DNA of 64,000 bases, taken from Carya illinoinensis. Taxonomy: Eukaryota > Streptophyta > Magnoliopsida > Fagales > Juglandaceae. Each line of letters begins with the position of its first letter. Position 1 is the first letter of the stretch. The stretch is from positions 20,997,001 through 21,061,000 of the forward strand of contig NC_056758.1 in NCBI RefSeq assembly GCF_018687715.1, given 5' to 3'. Below the pieces are notes generated by a model. That model saw only the letters and a program-made list of their open reading frames with translations. It did not search any database and was not told the DNA's origin. A program made the translations under genes and the position numbers. This document shows, piece by piece, positions 1 through 12,000 of this stretch.

Positions 1-57
1 AAACGAAAGACTGGTTTCTTTGTGTAAATTGGTCCACTGCAAGAACTAAACTGTATG
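1..57. repeat. Satellite fragment, Y-type monomer
   Basis: These bases match the early part of the Y-type 490-bp monomer seen throughout the window (the AAACGAAAGACTGGTTTC segment followed by GGTCCACTGCAAGAAC). The tract is cut on the right by a retrotransposon LTR fragment. The window starts inside the array. Confidence 0.9.
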
Positions 58-1011
58 TTTTTACTCATATATCGGATTGATACGATTCTTGATACATTGG
101 AAAGCTATCTTAAGGGCTATAACTTTGTGTCTAATAAGGATTTCCAAATTCGAACTCCTGAAGGCTGTACGTTGCTACCAAGATAAGTCCTAAAATTGAG
201 GCAATTTTTTTATGCGGAAATCAAGAGGACATTAGGGTTTCTTTCTTACCCTATATAAGCATATCATTAGCATGAAATGGAGGGGAGGAAGAGGCACAAG
301 AGACAGATCTGAAGAGAGGAGAAAATCACTTCCATGGCCACCGTTCGCTTCAGTTTTCTCTGGAGATTTTTATTGTCCTTTATATTTATGGGTAACTAAA
401 TTCTCAAGTAGGGTTAGGGATGAACTTGCACATTAGATGGTATTTCTAATTTATTGTTAATTCATGTATTTGATTTTCAATTGCTAAAACTCTTTTGTTT
501 TATCGTTCTCAATTTATCGTTGATGTTTTCTTCTCCGAATAATCATAGAATTTATTGTGTTTATGGATTCAGTCATGCTTTTTCTATTGAATGGATTAGT
601 TCTTTGATTATGTTTGGATCAATTATTTATCTTTTGTTGATTTAGTTTTTTGCTGCAATATCGCTTCCTGATTTAATTTAAGTCTGGTTTATAAATCTAT
701 ACCTTCCGATTGGGAATTGCGGGAATTGAGTTCCTAATTGAGTTATTCAATGAATTAAGAATAATTCAAATACCAGATTTGTGCAAGGGATTCCCGACGC
801 TCTACTGTTTGTCAAATTTGAGTACTTTTTCTGTTAATCACTTTGCTTCACTTGAAATTACATTTAAAATTAATCTTTGTTCTCTATTACTTATTTAATA
901 TTTTTTCTTTAGTTTATTTGTTCCTCTTGCTATTCTTTTAATTTGTCTCCCGGTGGAATCGACACCCCAAAGCTGTGCTACAACTACTACGTTATTCTTT
1001 GGGCGTAATCA
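58..1011 (+). mobile_element. Truncated LTR of the Athila-like family
   Basis: This stretch is closely similar to the later part of the complete 1,366-bp LTR at 24064-25429 and ends with the same GGGCGTAATCA terminus. About 330 bp of the LTR 5' end are missing. A further internal stretch of about 88 bp, which in the full LTR lies between GCTTCCTGA and TTTAAGTCTGG, is also gone. Both neighbours are satellite, but about 400 bp of satellite is missing across the left junction and no target duplication can be read. The simplest view is an old solo LTR trimmed by a deletion that also removed satellite. Short open frames at 454-645 and 710-898 recur in every LTR copy and look incidental. Confidence 0.9.
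252..258 (+). promoter_or_regulatory. TATA box in LTR
   Basis: TATATAA follows CTTACCC. The same motif sits at the equivalent place in the other plus-strand LTR copies (20074-20080 and 24587-24593). It is the best candidate for the U3 promoter of this family. This is a motif call only; no transcription start can be seen. Confidence 0.5.
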
Positions 1012-3862
1012 AATTGTAAGCCTTACGTTGGCTTCAAATTGACGATTGGAACAAAAGACGGGTTTCTTGTTGTAAATTCGTCTGATGACGGAACTGAACT
1101 AGTATGGTTGAGGTGGTGTGAAAACGATGACATTTTCAATGAGGAAATGGTGTAAATGGCATGGGCTAGAGGCGTACTTGTCGCAATGCAAAAGAAAGAG
1201 AACTTAGGTCGGATTGGCGGTGATTTCAGCATTATTCACATGGCTTTTCTTTTATTGACAGGTTTTGGATCTAGCCTAAGCTTCTAATTCAGTCTTAGAA
1301 TTATGAGGAACAACAAAGAAAGTAATAAGGTCCGTATAAAAAAGGTTATAAAGAGCTAAAAAGGAAATTAAGCCGAAAACATTGTTGAGAGATTACTAAT
1401 CTTGTGTAAGTCAATTACTGCCCTTAATTGAACGTTAAAGCATAACCATGGGTAGATGGGAACGTTTGGGAGTGTGGCACTTCTTGGACTTGAGGGAAAC
1501 CATATGTAGGGTTTATGTGGGCTTCAAATCGAGCAATGAAACGAAAGACTGGTTTCTTTGTGTAAATTGCTCCGCTGAAAGAACTAAACTTCTATGGTAA
1601 AGGTTGGGTATAAACGATGAAACTTTCCTTGTGAAAACGGTCTAAAAGGCTTCGGCTAGGGGCCGACTTGTCGGAACTGGTATGAAGGATCGCCTAGGTG
1701 CCGATGGGCAGTGATTCGAGCATTATCGACATGGAAGTCTGTCATGTCTTAGATAAAGCCTAATCTTCTAATTCAATCTTAGAACGTTGGAAAACGACAA
1801 GAAAAGCATTATGATCCAAATGAAAAAAACGGTTACAAAGAACCAAAAAGGAAATTAAACTCAAAACATTGTTAAGAGATGACTGATCTTGTGTATGTTG
1901 ATTACATCCTTTGAATCAATCTAAAAGCTTAACGATGGGGTAGATGGGAAAGCTTAGGGGCATGGGGCACTTCTCGAAGTTGAGGAAACTAATTGTAAGG
2001 CTTATGTTGGCTGCAAATTGAAGAATGAAGCAAAAGATGGGTTTCTTGTTGTAACTTCGTCCAATGCCGGAACTGAACTAGTATGGTTGAGGTTGGGCGC
2101 AAAGTATGACAGTTCCCATGAGGAAATGGTGTAAATGGCATGAGCTAGAGGCCTACTTGTCGCAATGCAGAAGAAGGAGAACTTAGGTCGGATTGGCGGT
2201 GATTTCAGCCTTATTCACATGGCTTTTCTTTTATTGACAGGTTTTGGACCCAGCCTAAGCTTCTAATTCAGTCTTAGAATTATGAGAAACAACAAAGAAA
2301 GAAATAAGGTCCGTATAAAAAAGGTTACAAAGAGCTAAAAAGGAAATTAGGCCGAAAACATTGTTGAGAGATTACTAATCTTGTGTAAGTCAATTACTTT
2401 CCTTAATTCAACGTTAAAGCATAACCATGGGTAGATGGGAACGTTTGGGGGTGCGGCACTTCTTGGACTTGAGGGAAACCAAATGTAGGGTTTATGTGGG
2501 CTTCAAATCGAGGAATGAAACGAAAGACTGGTTTCTTTGTGTAAATTGGTCCACTGCAAGAACTAAATTTCTATGGTAAAGGTTGGGTATAAACGATGAA
2601 GCATTCCTTGTGAAAACGGCCTAAAAGGCTTCGGCTAGTGGCCAACTTGTCGCAATCGGTATGAAGAATCGCCTAGGTGCCGAATGGCGGTGATTCGAGC
2701 ATTATCGGCATGGAAGTCTGTCATGTCTTAGGTAAAGCCTAATCTTCTAATTCAATCTTAGAATGTTGGAAAACGACAAGAAAAGCAATATGATCCGAAT
2801 GAAAAAAATGGTGACGAAGAACCAAAAAGGAAATTATACTCAAAACACTGTTAAGAGATGACTAATCTTGTGTAAGTCAATTATATCCTTTGAATCAAGC
2901 TAAAAGCTTAACGATGGGGTAGATGGGAAGCTTAGGGCCATGGGGCACTTCTCGAAGTTGAGGAAACTAATTGTAAGGCTTATGTTGGCAGCAAATTGAA
3001 GAATGAAACAAAAGATGGGTTTCTTGTTGTTACTTCGTCCAATGTCGGAACTGAACTAGGATGGTTGAGGTTGGGTGCAAATTATGACATTTCCCATGAG
3101 GAAATGGTGTAAATGGCATGAGCTAGAGGCCTACTTGTCGCAATGCAAAAGAAAGAGAACTTAGGTCGGATTGGCGGTGATTTCAGCATTATTCACATAG
3201 CTTTTCTTTTAATGACAGGTTTTGGATCTAGCTCAAGCTTCTAATTCAGTCTTAGAATGATGAGAAACAACAAAAAAAGTAATAAGGTCTGTATAAAAAA
3301 GGTTACAAAGAGCTAAAAAGGAAATTAAGCCGAAAACATTGTTGAGAGATTACTAATCTTTTGTAAGTTAATTACTTCCCTTAATTCAACGTTAAAGCTT
3401 AACCACAGGTAGATGGGGAATGTTAGGGGCATGTGGTACTTCTTGGACTTGAAGGAAACCAAATGTAGGGTTTATGTGGGCTTCAAATCGAGGAATGACA
3501 CGAAAGACTGGTTTCTTTGTGTAAACTGGTCCACTGAAAGAACTAAACTTGTATGATAAAGGTTGCGTGTAAACGATGAAACTTTCCTTGTGAAAATGGT
3601 CTAAAAGGCTTCGAATAGTGGCCAACTTGTCGCAACCGGTATGAAGAATCGCCTAGGTGCCGAATGGCGGTGATTCGAGCATTATCGACATGGAAGTCTG
3701 TCATGTCTTAGCTAAAGCCTAATCTTCTAATTCAATCTTAGAATGTTGGAAAACGACAAGAAAAGCAATATGATCCGAATGAAAAAAACGGTTACAAAGA
3801 ACCAAAAAGGAAATTATACTCAAAACATTGTTAAGAGATGACTAATCTTGTGTAAGTCGATT
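1012..3862. repeat. Satellite array S1, 980-bp X-Y dimers
   Basis: Alternating X and Y monomers. The X phase marker (TTA/TAG before the GTTGGC-TCAAATTG segment) falls at 1023, 2002 and 2980, so successive dimers are 979 and 978 bp. X carries GGCTTCAAATTGA and TTTCTTGTTGTAA; Y carries GGCTTCAAATCGAGG and TTTCTTTGTGTAAA, so the two are alignable but clearly diverged. Copies differ by scattered substitutions, so this is an older, poorly homogenised part of the array. It ends inside a Y monomer at GTAAGTCGATT, where the 3863-6073 insert begins. Confidence 0.93.
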
Positions 3863-4051
3863 CTGGTATTTTTGTGCTTAAAAGGATTTATAATACAATT
3901 ACTTCACATGACAATAAATATTCCATTTTTATTCCTCTCATAACAAGGGTAGTTTGGGCAATACACATGCAGAAAAATGCACACATGTAGGACATCAAAT
4001 TTGTTCTTCTTTTTAGAGTAGATGATTGTGCAGCGAAGAGATCACTTGGAA

Positions 4052-4340
4052 GCAGAAAACTCACATATGCAGCAGCTACTACACCAAGCAGCAGAAAGAA
4101 GATCATTCGAACGGCAGAACACTCACACATGCAGACCTTTGGACAGCTGAAGCAGAAAACTCACATGTGCAGCAGCTACTACACCAAGCAGCAGAAAGAA
4201 GATCATTCGGACAAAACTCACACATGCTAAAAGCAGCAGAGCATCATTCGGACAACACTAATACTCACACAGCACTTGCAGAAAAATCACATGTGCAGCA
4301 GCTACTACACCAAGCAGCAGAAAGAAGATCATTCGGACAG
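4052..4340 (+). repeat. Three spaced copies of a ~60-bp CAG-rich motif
   Basis: The segment beginning GCAGAAAA(C/A)TCACAT and running through CAGCAGCTACTACACC to AGAAGATCATTCG occurs at 4052, 4152 and 4278 (spacings 100 and 126 bp). The copies are nearly identical, separated by related but different CACACATGC-containing spacers. They make a 198-codon open frame at 4026-4622, which looks like a product of the repeats rather than a gene. Confidence 0.8.
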
Positions 4341-4562
4341 CACTCACGCATGCATGCACACATGTACACATCAGTAAACAAACATGGAACAAACCAGCAC
4401 ATGCAGATCACTCGGGCAGCACGATACAACAACTCACAGCCAGCTAATCACACCATGTTGCAGAACACAATCAAATGCACTCATTCGGACACCATGCAGC
4501 AGACAAACACATTCAGCAACACAGCTGACAACAACCACTCATCAGGAGCACATCACACATAC

Positions 4563-4634
4563 AGACCAAACTCACATGGACAGTACAGACCAAACTCACA
4601 TGGACAGTACAGACCAAACTGACATGGACAGCAC
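4563..4634 (+). repeat. 24-bp tandem repeat, three units
   Basis: Units at 4563-4586, 4587-4610 and 4611-4634 begin AGACCAAACT(C/G)ACATGGACAG. The first two are identical; the third has C to G in ACTCAC and ends GCAC instead of GTAC. It is a short minisatellite inside the LTR-like insert. Confidence 0.85.
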
Positions 4635-6073
4635 ACCAATGCAGAAAACATGTTGCTGGAAGGCAAGCTTTTCTTGCTTCTGCACGTGAAAGGTCAATGA
4701 CAGCTCACACTCTGCATGCTGGAGCAAATCACGTTGAGCAGCAGAAGCATTCTTCCTTCTTTTTCGGATGACTGAAAGTGCAGCAGCAGATGGAGGATAG
4801 CTGGACCGAAAGCAGCAGCAGGAGGTCTTTGACTCTTTACTTTTCAACTTGTTTTATACAACTGGAAGGGCTTTCGTCCAGGGGAGGAGAGGAGTCGAGA
4901 GTTTATTTTATTTTCCTTACATTTTCGTTTTCTATTTTGGACGCTGGCAACAAATTTTCTGCTGTTTTCTTTCGGTTTTTCACCCGGCTACAGCAGTTTG
5001 TTTAGCTTGGTTTTTATTGCTTCTTTCATTTTCATTCGGCTACAGTAGCAGCTTAGCTTAGCTTTTATTTTTTTCTTTCTTTCGTTTAAGCTGGAGGTAG
5101 GATTAGAGTAGCTTTGAGTTTTCATTAATCTTCTTTTCGTTTTCAGACTAAAGAAGCGGCTAGTTTTGTTTTTTTTATTTTCATTCATCTTTTTCGTTTA
5201 GCTTTAGAGAGTAGAGTAGTCTGAAGTTTAATTATTTTCTCATCTTTTTCATTTGGACGGAAGGCGGTTTGCTTTGTCTTCATGCATTTAATTTTTGTTT
5301 AGCAGTTTGACGTCTTTGTTCTTCTTCTTTACGTTTTTCTTTCGACTAGCATCTTGGAGGTGGCTTTCTTCTTGGTTAATTTTTGGCTTTTGGCTCATTT
5401 TTATTTTTAGATTTCTTTTGCTTTCAGATTTTTTTTCATGACTCATCTTAGACTTATTTTTGTAGTTAGAAATCTCATGTGTAGCTAATTTCTAAAACTT
5501 GGGTTGTGGAATGGGACGTGATTTGTTTTGGATTCTAGATCGATGCAATATTTTGTTGATAATTGTTGATGTCACTATGTTACTAGTTGGAATTAAATTG
5601 AAAATAGATTGCGGCTCTTGCTCTTGTTTTGTTGTTGACGTAAGGCACAACAAAAGCTTGAAAACTATCAAGGCCTCTCTCAGTTGTTTGTTAATGTGTG
5701 TTTGACTAGTAAAGTAGAGAATCCCTTAGGAAAATATTGCAAATCTTGAGCTTAACTTTTTATCTTCCGATTAGCAATGCCTTGATTGGATTGTTAATCG
5801 AGAAAATTATCTAGAATCCAAAATAAAGAGAGTCTTATATCCAACCCAAGTGTTCGTTAAATTTGTTTTGTTTTAGAAACTCTAATTTCAACTTCAATTA
5901 TCTTTTTGCATTGCATTTGAATTTTATTTTCATCACTCATACTTGATTCATTTGTTACTCACAAATCTCCTATACGCTTTGATAACCAATTATCCCTGTG
6001 GAATATGATTCTGGACTTATCCTTGATACAACTTGACACTTCCACACTTGGAAGCACATTCGAACGAGAGTCA

Positions 6074-9000
6074 AAGGCTTATGTTGGCTGCAAATTGAAG
6101 AATGAAACAAAATATGGGTTTCTTGTGGTAACTTCGTCCAATGTCGGAACTGAACTAGGATGGTTGAGGTTGGGTGCAAATTATGACATTTCCCATGAGG
6201 AAATGGTGTAAATGGCATGAGCTGGAGGCCTACTTGTCGCAATGCACAAGAAAGAGAACTTAGGTTGGATTGGAGGTGATTTCAGCATAATTCACATGGC
6301 TTTTCTTTTAATGACAGGTTTTGGATCCAGCCCAAGCTTCTAATTCAGTCTTAGAATGATGAGAAACAACAAAAAAAGTAATAAGCTCCGTATAAAAAAG
6401 GTTACAAAGAGGTAAAAAGGAAATTAAGCCAAAAACATTGTTGACAGATTACTAATCTTGTGTAAGTCAATTACTTCCCATAATTCAACTTTAAAGCATA
6501 ACCGCGGGTAGATGGGGAACGTATGGGGCGTGTGGCACTTGTTGGACTTAAGGGAAACCAAATGTCGGGTTTATGTGGGCTTCAAATCGAGGAATGAAAT
6601 GAAAGACTGGTTTCTTTGTGTAAATTGGTCCACTACAAGAACTAAACTTGTATGGTAAAGGTTGGGTGTAAACGATGAAATTTTCCTTATGAAAATTGTC
6701 TAAAACGCGTATGAAGATCGCCTAGGTGCTGATTGGCATTGACTCGAGCATTATCGACATGAAAGTCTGTCATGTCTTAAATAAAGCCTAATCTACTAAT
6801 TCCATCTTAGAACGTTGGAAAATGACAAGAAAAGCAATATGATCCGAATGAAAACAATGGTTACAAAGAACCAAAAAAGAAATTAAACTCAAAACATTGT
6901 TGAGTGATGACTAATCTTGTGTAAGTTGATTACATCCTTTGAATTGAGCTAAAAGCTTAACGATGGGGTAGATGGGGAAGCTTAGGGGCATGTGGCCCTT
7001 CTTGAAGTTGAGGAAACTAAATGTAAGGCTTACGTTGGCTTCAAATTGAAGATTGAAACAAAAGACGGGTTTCTTGTTGTAAATTCGTCAAATGACGGAA
7101 CTCAACTAGTGTTGTTGAGGTGGTATGCAAACGATGACATTTTCAATGAGGAAATGGTGTAAATGGCATGGGCTAGAGGCGTACTTGTCACAATGTACAA
7201 GAAAGAGAACATAGGTCGGATTGGCAGTGATTTCAACATTATTCACATGGCTTTGCCTTTATTGATAGGTTTAGATCCAGCCTAAGCTTCTAATTCAATT
7301 TTAGAATAATGAGAAACAACAAAGAAAGTAATAAGGTCCGTATAAAAAAGGTTACAAAGAGCTAAAAAGGAAATTACGCCGAAAACATTGTTGACAGATT
7401 ACTAATCTTGTGTAAGTCAATTACTTCCCTTAATTCAACGTTAAAGCATAACCACGGGTAGATGGGAACGTTTGGGGATGTGGCACTTCTTGGACTTGAG
7501 GGAAACCATATGTAGGGTTTATGTGGGCTTCAAATCGAGCAATGAAATGAAAGACTGGTTTCTTTGTGTAAATTGGTCCACTGCAAGAAGTAAACTTCTA
7601 TGGTAAAGGTTGGGTATATAAACGATGAAACTTTTCTTGTGGAAACGGTCTAAAAGGCTTCAGCTAGGGGCCGACTTGTCGGAACTGGTATGAAGGATCG
7701 CCTAGGTGCCGATTGGCAGTGATTCGAGCATTATCGACATGGAAGTCTATCATGCCTTAGATAAAGCCTAATCTTCTAATTCAATCATAGAACATTGGAA
7801 AACGAGAAGAAAAGCAATATGATTCGAATGAAAAAAACGGTTACAAAGAACCAAAAGGGAAATTAAACTCAAAACATTGTTAAGAGATGACTAATCTTGT
7901 GTATGTCGATTACATCGTTTGAATCAATCTAAAAGCTTAACGATGGGGTAGATGGGAAAGCTTAGGGGCATGGGGCACTTCTCGAAGTTGAGGAAACTAA
8001 TTGTAAGGCTTATGTTGGCTGCAAATTGAAGAATGAAACAAAAGTTGGGTTTCTTGTTGTAACTTCGTCCAATGCTGGAACTGAACTAGTGTGGCTGAGG
8101 TTGGGTGCAAAGTATGACAGTTCCCATGAGGAAATGGTGTAAATGGCATGAGCTAGAGGCCTACTTGTCGCAATGCACAAGAAAGAGAACTTAGGTCGGA
8201 TTGGTGGTGATTTAAGCTTTATTCACATGGCTTTTCTTTTATTGACAGGATTTGGATCCAGCCTAAGCTTCTAATTCAGTCTTAGCATTATGAGAAACAA
8301 CAAAGAAAGTAATAAGGTCCGTATAAAAAAGGTTACAAAGAGCTAAAAACGAAATTACGTCGAAAACATTGTTGAGAGATTACTAATCTTGTGTAAGTCA
8401 ATTACTTCCCTTAATTCAACGTTAAAGCATAACCACGGGTAGATGGGAACGTTTGGGGGTGTGGCACTTCTTGGACTTTAGGGAAACCATATGTAGGGTT
8501 TATGTGGGCTTCAAATCGAGGAATGAAACGAAAGACTGGTTTCTTTGTGTAAATTGGTCCACTGCAAGAACTAAACTTCTATGGTAAAGGTTGGGTATAA
8601 ACGATGAAACTTTCCTTGTGAAAACAATCTAAAAGGCTTCGGCTAGGGGCCGACTTGTCGCAACTGGTATGAAGGATCGCCTAGGTGCCAATTGGCAGTG
8701 ATTCGAGCATTATCGATATGGAAGTCTGTCATGTCCTAGATAAAGCCTAATCTTCTAATTCAATCTTAGAACGTTGGAAAATGACAAGAAAAGCAATATG
8801 ATCCCAATGAAAACAATGGTTACAAAGAACCAAAGAAGAAATTAAACTCAAAACATTGTTGAGTGATGACTAATCTTGTGTAAGTCGATTACATCCTTTG
8901 AATCAAGCTAAAAGCCTAACGATGGGGTAGATGGGGAAGCTTAGGGGCATGGGGCACTTCTCGAAGTTGAGGAAAGTAATTGTAAGGCTTATGTTGGCAG

Positions 9001-12000
9001 CAAATTGAAGAATGAAACAAAAGATGGGTTTCTTATTGTAACTTCGTCCAATGTCGGAACTGAACTAGGATGGTTGAGGTTGGGTGCAAGTTATGACATT
9101 TCCCATGAGGAAATGGTGTAAATGGCATGAGCTAGAGGCCTACTTGTCGCAATGCACAAGAAAGAGAACATAGGTCGGATTGGCAGTGATTTCAGCATTA
9201 TTCACATGGCTTTTCTTTTAATGACAGGTTTTGGATCCAGCCCAAGCTTCTAATTCTATCTTAGAATGATGAGAAACAACAAAAAAAGTAATAAGGTCCG
9301 TATAAAAAAGGTTACAAAGAACTAAAAAGGAAATTAAGCTGAAAACATTGTTGAGAGATTACTAATCTTGTGTAAGTCAATTACTTCCCTTAATTCAACG
9401 TTAACGCATAACCACGGCTAGATGAGAATGTTAGGGATGTGTGGCACTTCTTGGACTTGAGGGAAACCAAATGTAGGGTTTATGTACGGCTTACGTTGGC
9501 TTCAAATTGAAGACTGAAACAAAAGATGGGTTTCTTGTTGTAAATTCGTCTAATGCCGGAACTGAACTAGTATTGTTGAGGTTGTGTGCTAACGATGACA
9601 TTTCCCATGAGGAAATGGTGTAAATGGCATGGGCTAGAGGCCTACCTGTCGCAATGCACAAGAAAGAGAACTGAGGTCGGATTGGCGGTGATTTCAGCAT
9701 TATTCACATGGCTTTTCTTTTATTGATAGGTTTTGGATCCAGCCTAAGCTTCTAATTCAGTCTTAGAATTATGAGAAACAACAAAGAAAGTAATAAGGTC
9801 CGTATAAAAAAGGTTACAAAGAGCTAAAAATGAAATTAAGCTGAAAACATTGTTGAGAGATTACTAATCTTGTGTAAGTCAATTACTTTCCTTAATTCAA
9901 CTTTGAAGGATAACCACGGGTAGATGGGGAACGTTTGGGGCGTGTGGTACTTCTTGGACTTGAGGGAAACCAAATGTAGGGTTTATGTGTGCTTCAAGTC
10001 GAGGAATGAAACGAAAGACTGGTTTCTTTGTGTAAATGGGTCCACTGCAAGAACTAAACTTGTAAGGTAAAGGTTGGGTGTAAACGATGAAATTTTCCTT
10101 CTGAAAATGGTCTAAAAGGTTTCGGCTAGTGGCCAAATTGTCGCAACGGGTATGAAGCATCGCCTAGGTGCCGATTGGCAGTGATTCGAGCATTATCGAC
10201 ATGGAAGTCTGTCATGTCTTAGATAAAGCCTAATCTTCTAATTCAATCTAAGAACGTTGGAAAACGGCAAGAAAAGCAATATGATCCGAATGAAAAAAAT
10301 GGTCACAAAGAACCAAAAAGGAAATTAAACTCAAAACATTGTTAAGGGATGACTAATCTTGTGTAAGTCGATTACATCCTTTGAATCAAGCTAAAAGCTT
10401 AACGATGGGGCAGATGGGGAAGCTTAGGGGCACGGGGCACTTCTCGAAGTTGAGGAAACTAATTGTAAGGCATATGTTGGCTGCAAAATGAAGAATGAAA
10501 TAAAAGATGGGTTTCTTGTTGTAACTTCGTCCAATGCCAGAACTGAACTAGTATGGTTGAGGTTGGGTTCAAATTATGACATTTCCCATGAGGAAATGGT
10601 GTAAATGGCATGAGCTAGAGGCCTACTTGTCGCAATGCACAAGAAAGATAACTTAGGTCGGATTGCCGGTGATTTCAGCATTATTTTCATGGCTTTTCTT
10701 TTAATGACAGGTTTGCGATCCAGCCTAAGCTTCTAATTCAGTCTTAGAATGATAAGAAACAACAAATAAAGTAATAAGGTCCGTATAAAAAAGGTTACAA
10801 AGAACTAAAAAGGAAATTAAGCCGAAAACATTGTTGAGAGATTACTAATCTTGTGTAAGTCAATTACTTCCCTTAATTCAACTTTGAAGCATAAGCACGG
10901 GTAGATGGGGAACGTTTGGGGCGTGTGGTACTTCTTGGACTTGAGGGAAACCAAATGTAGGGTTTATGTGGGCTTCAAATCGAGGAATGAAATGAAAGAC
11001 TAGTTTCTTTGTGTAAATTGGTCCTCTGCAAGAACTAAACTTGTATGGTAAAGGTTGGGTGTAAACGATGATATTTTCCTTATGAAAATTGTCTAAAAGG
11101 CTTCGACTAGGGGCCGACTTGTCGCAACGGGTATGAAGATCGTCTAGGTGCCGATTGGCAGTGATTCGAGCATTATCAACATGAAAGTCTGTCATGTCTT
11201 AGATAAAGCCTAATCTACTAATTCCATCTTAGAACGTTGGAACACGACATGAAAAGCAATTTGATCCGAATGAAAACAATGGTTACAAAGAACCAAAAAA
11301 GGAATTAAACTCAAAACATTGTTGAGTGATGACTAATCTTGGGTAAGTCAATTACATCCTTTGAATGGAGCTAAAAGCTTAACAATGGGGTAGATGGGGA
11401 AGCTTAGGGGCATGTGGCCCTTCTTGAAGTTGAGGAAACTAAATGTAAGAATTACGTTGGCTTCAAATTGAAGATTGAAACAAAAGATGGGTTTCTTGTT
11501 TTAAATTCGTCAAATGACGGAACTGAATTAGCGTGGTTAAGGTGGTATGCAAACGATGACATTTTCAATGTGGAAATGGTGTAAATGGCATGGGCTAGAG
11601 GCGTACTTGTCCCAATGCACAAGAAAGAGAACATAGGTCGGATTGGCGGTGATTTCAAAATTATTCACATGGCTTTTCTTTTATTCTTAGGTTTTGGATC
11701 CAGCCTAAGCTTCTAATTCAGTCTTAGAATAATGAGAAACAACAAAGAAAGTAATAAGGTCCGTATAAAAAAGGTTACAAAGAGCTAAAAAGGAAATTAA
11801 GCCAAAAACATTGTTGAGAGATTACTAATCTTGTGTAAGTCAGTTACTTCCCTTAATTCAACTTGAAAGCATAACCACAAGTAGATGGGGAACGTTAGGG
11901 GTGTGTGGTACTTCTTGGACTTGAGGTAAACCAAATGTAGGGTTTATGTGGGCTTTAAATCGAGGAATGAAATGAAAGACTGGTTTCTATGTGTAAATTG

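Larger units (their letters stand above)
3863..6073 (+). mobile_element. LTR-like insert of an unidentified retrotransposon family (possible solo LTR)
   Basis: A 2.2-kb block unrelated to the satellite or to the Athila-like LTRs. If read from 3864 to 6073 it starts TG and ends CA. Its last 150 bp contain a CCCTGTGGAAT segment followed by GGACTTATCC, reminiscent of the 3' ends of long plant gypsy LTRs. The left half (4020-4640) is rich in A and C with CAGCAG runs; the right half (4840-5460) is strongly T-rich. No protease, RT or integrase coding is present. Flanking bases are GATTC on the left and AAGGC on the right, so there is no target duplication, and about 90 bp of satellite are missing. 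A trimmed solo LTR is the best guess; another kind of element, or captured host DNA, is possible. Confidence 0.45.

Noticed and set aside
454..898. Small plus-strand frames (62-63 codons), repeated at 20614-20802, 24789-24974 and 25128-25316
   Set aside because: They lie within the LTR, are short, and appear only because the LTR is copied. The T-rich sequence gives hydrophobic residues by composition.
4026..4622. 198-codon open frame
   Set aside because: It is made of repeated CAG-rich and 24-bp units inside a non-coding LTR-like insert; there is no domain and the overlapping frames are equally open.
3864..6073. Complete solo LTR with target duplication
   Set aside because: TG and CA ends can be chosen, but the flanks GATTC and AAGGC do not match and about 90 bp of satellite is missing, so completeness cannot be claimed.
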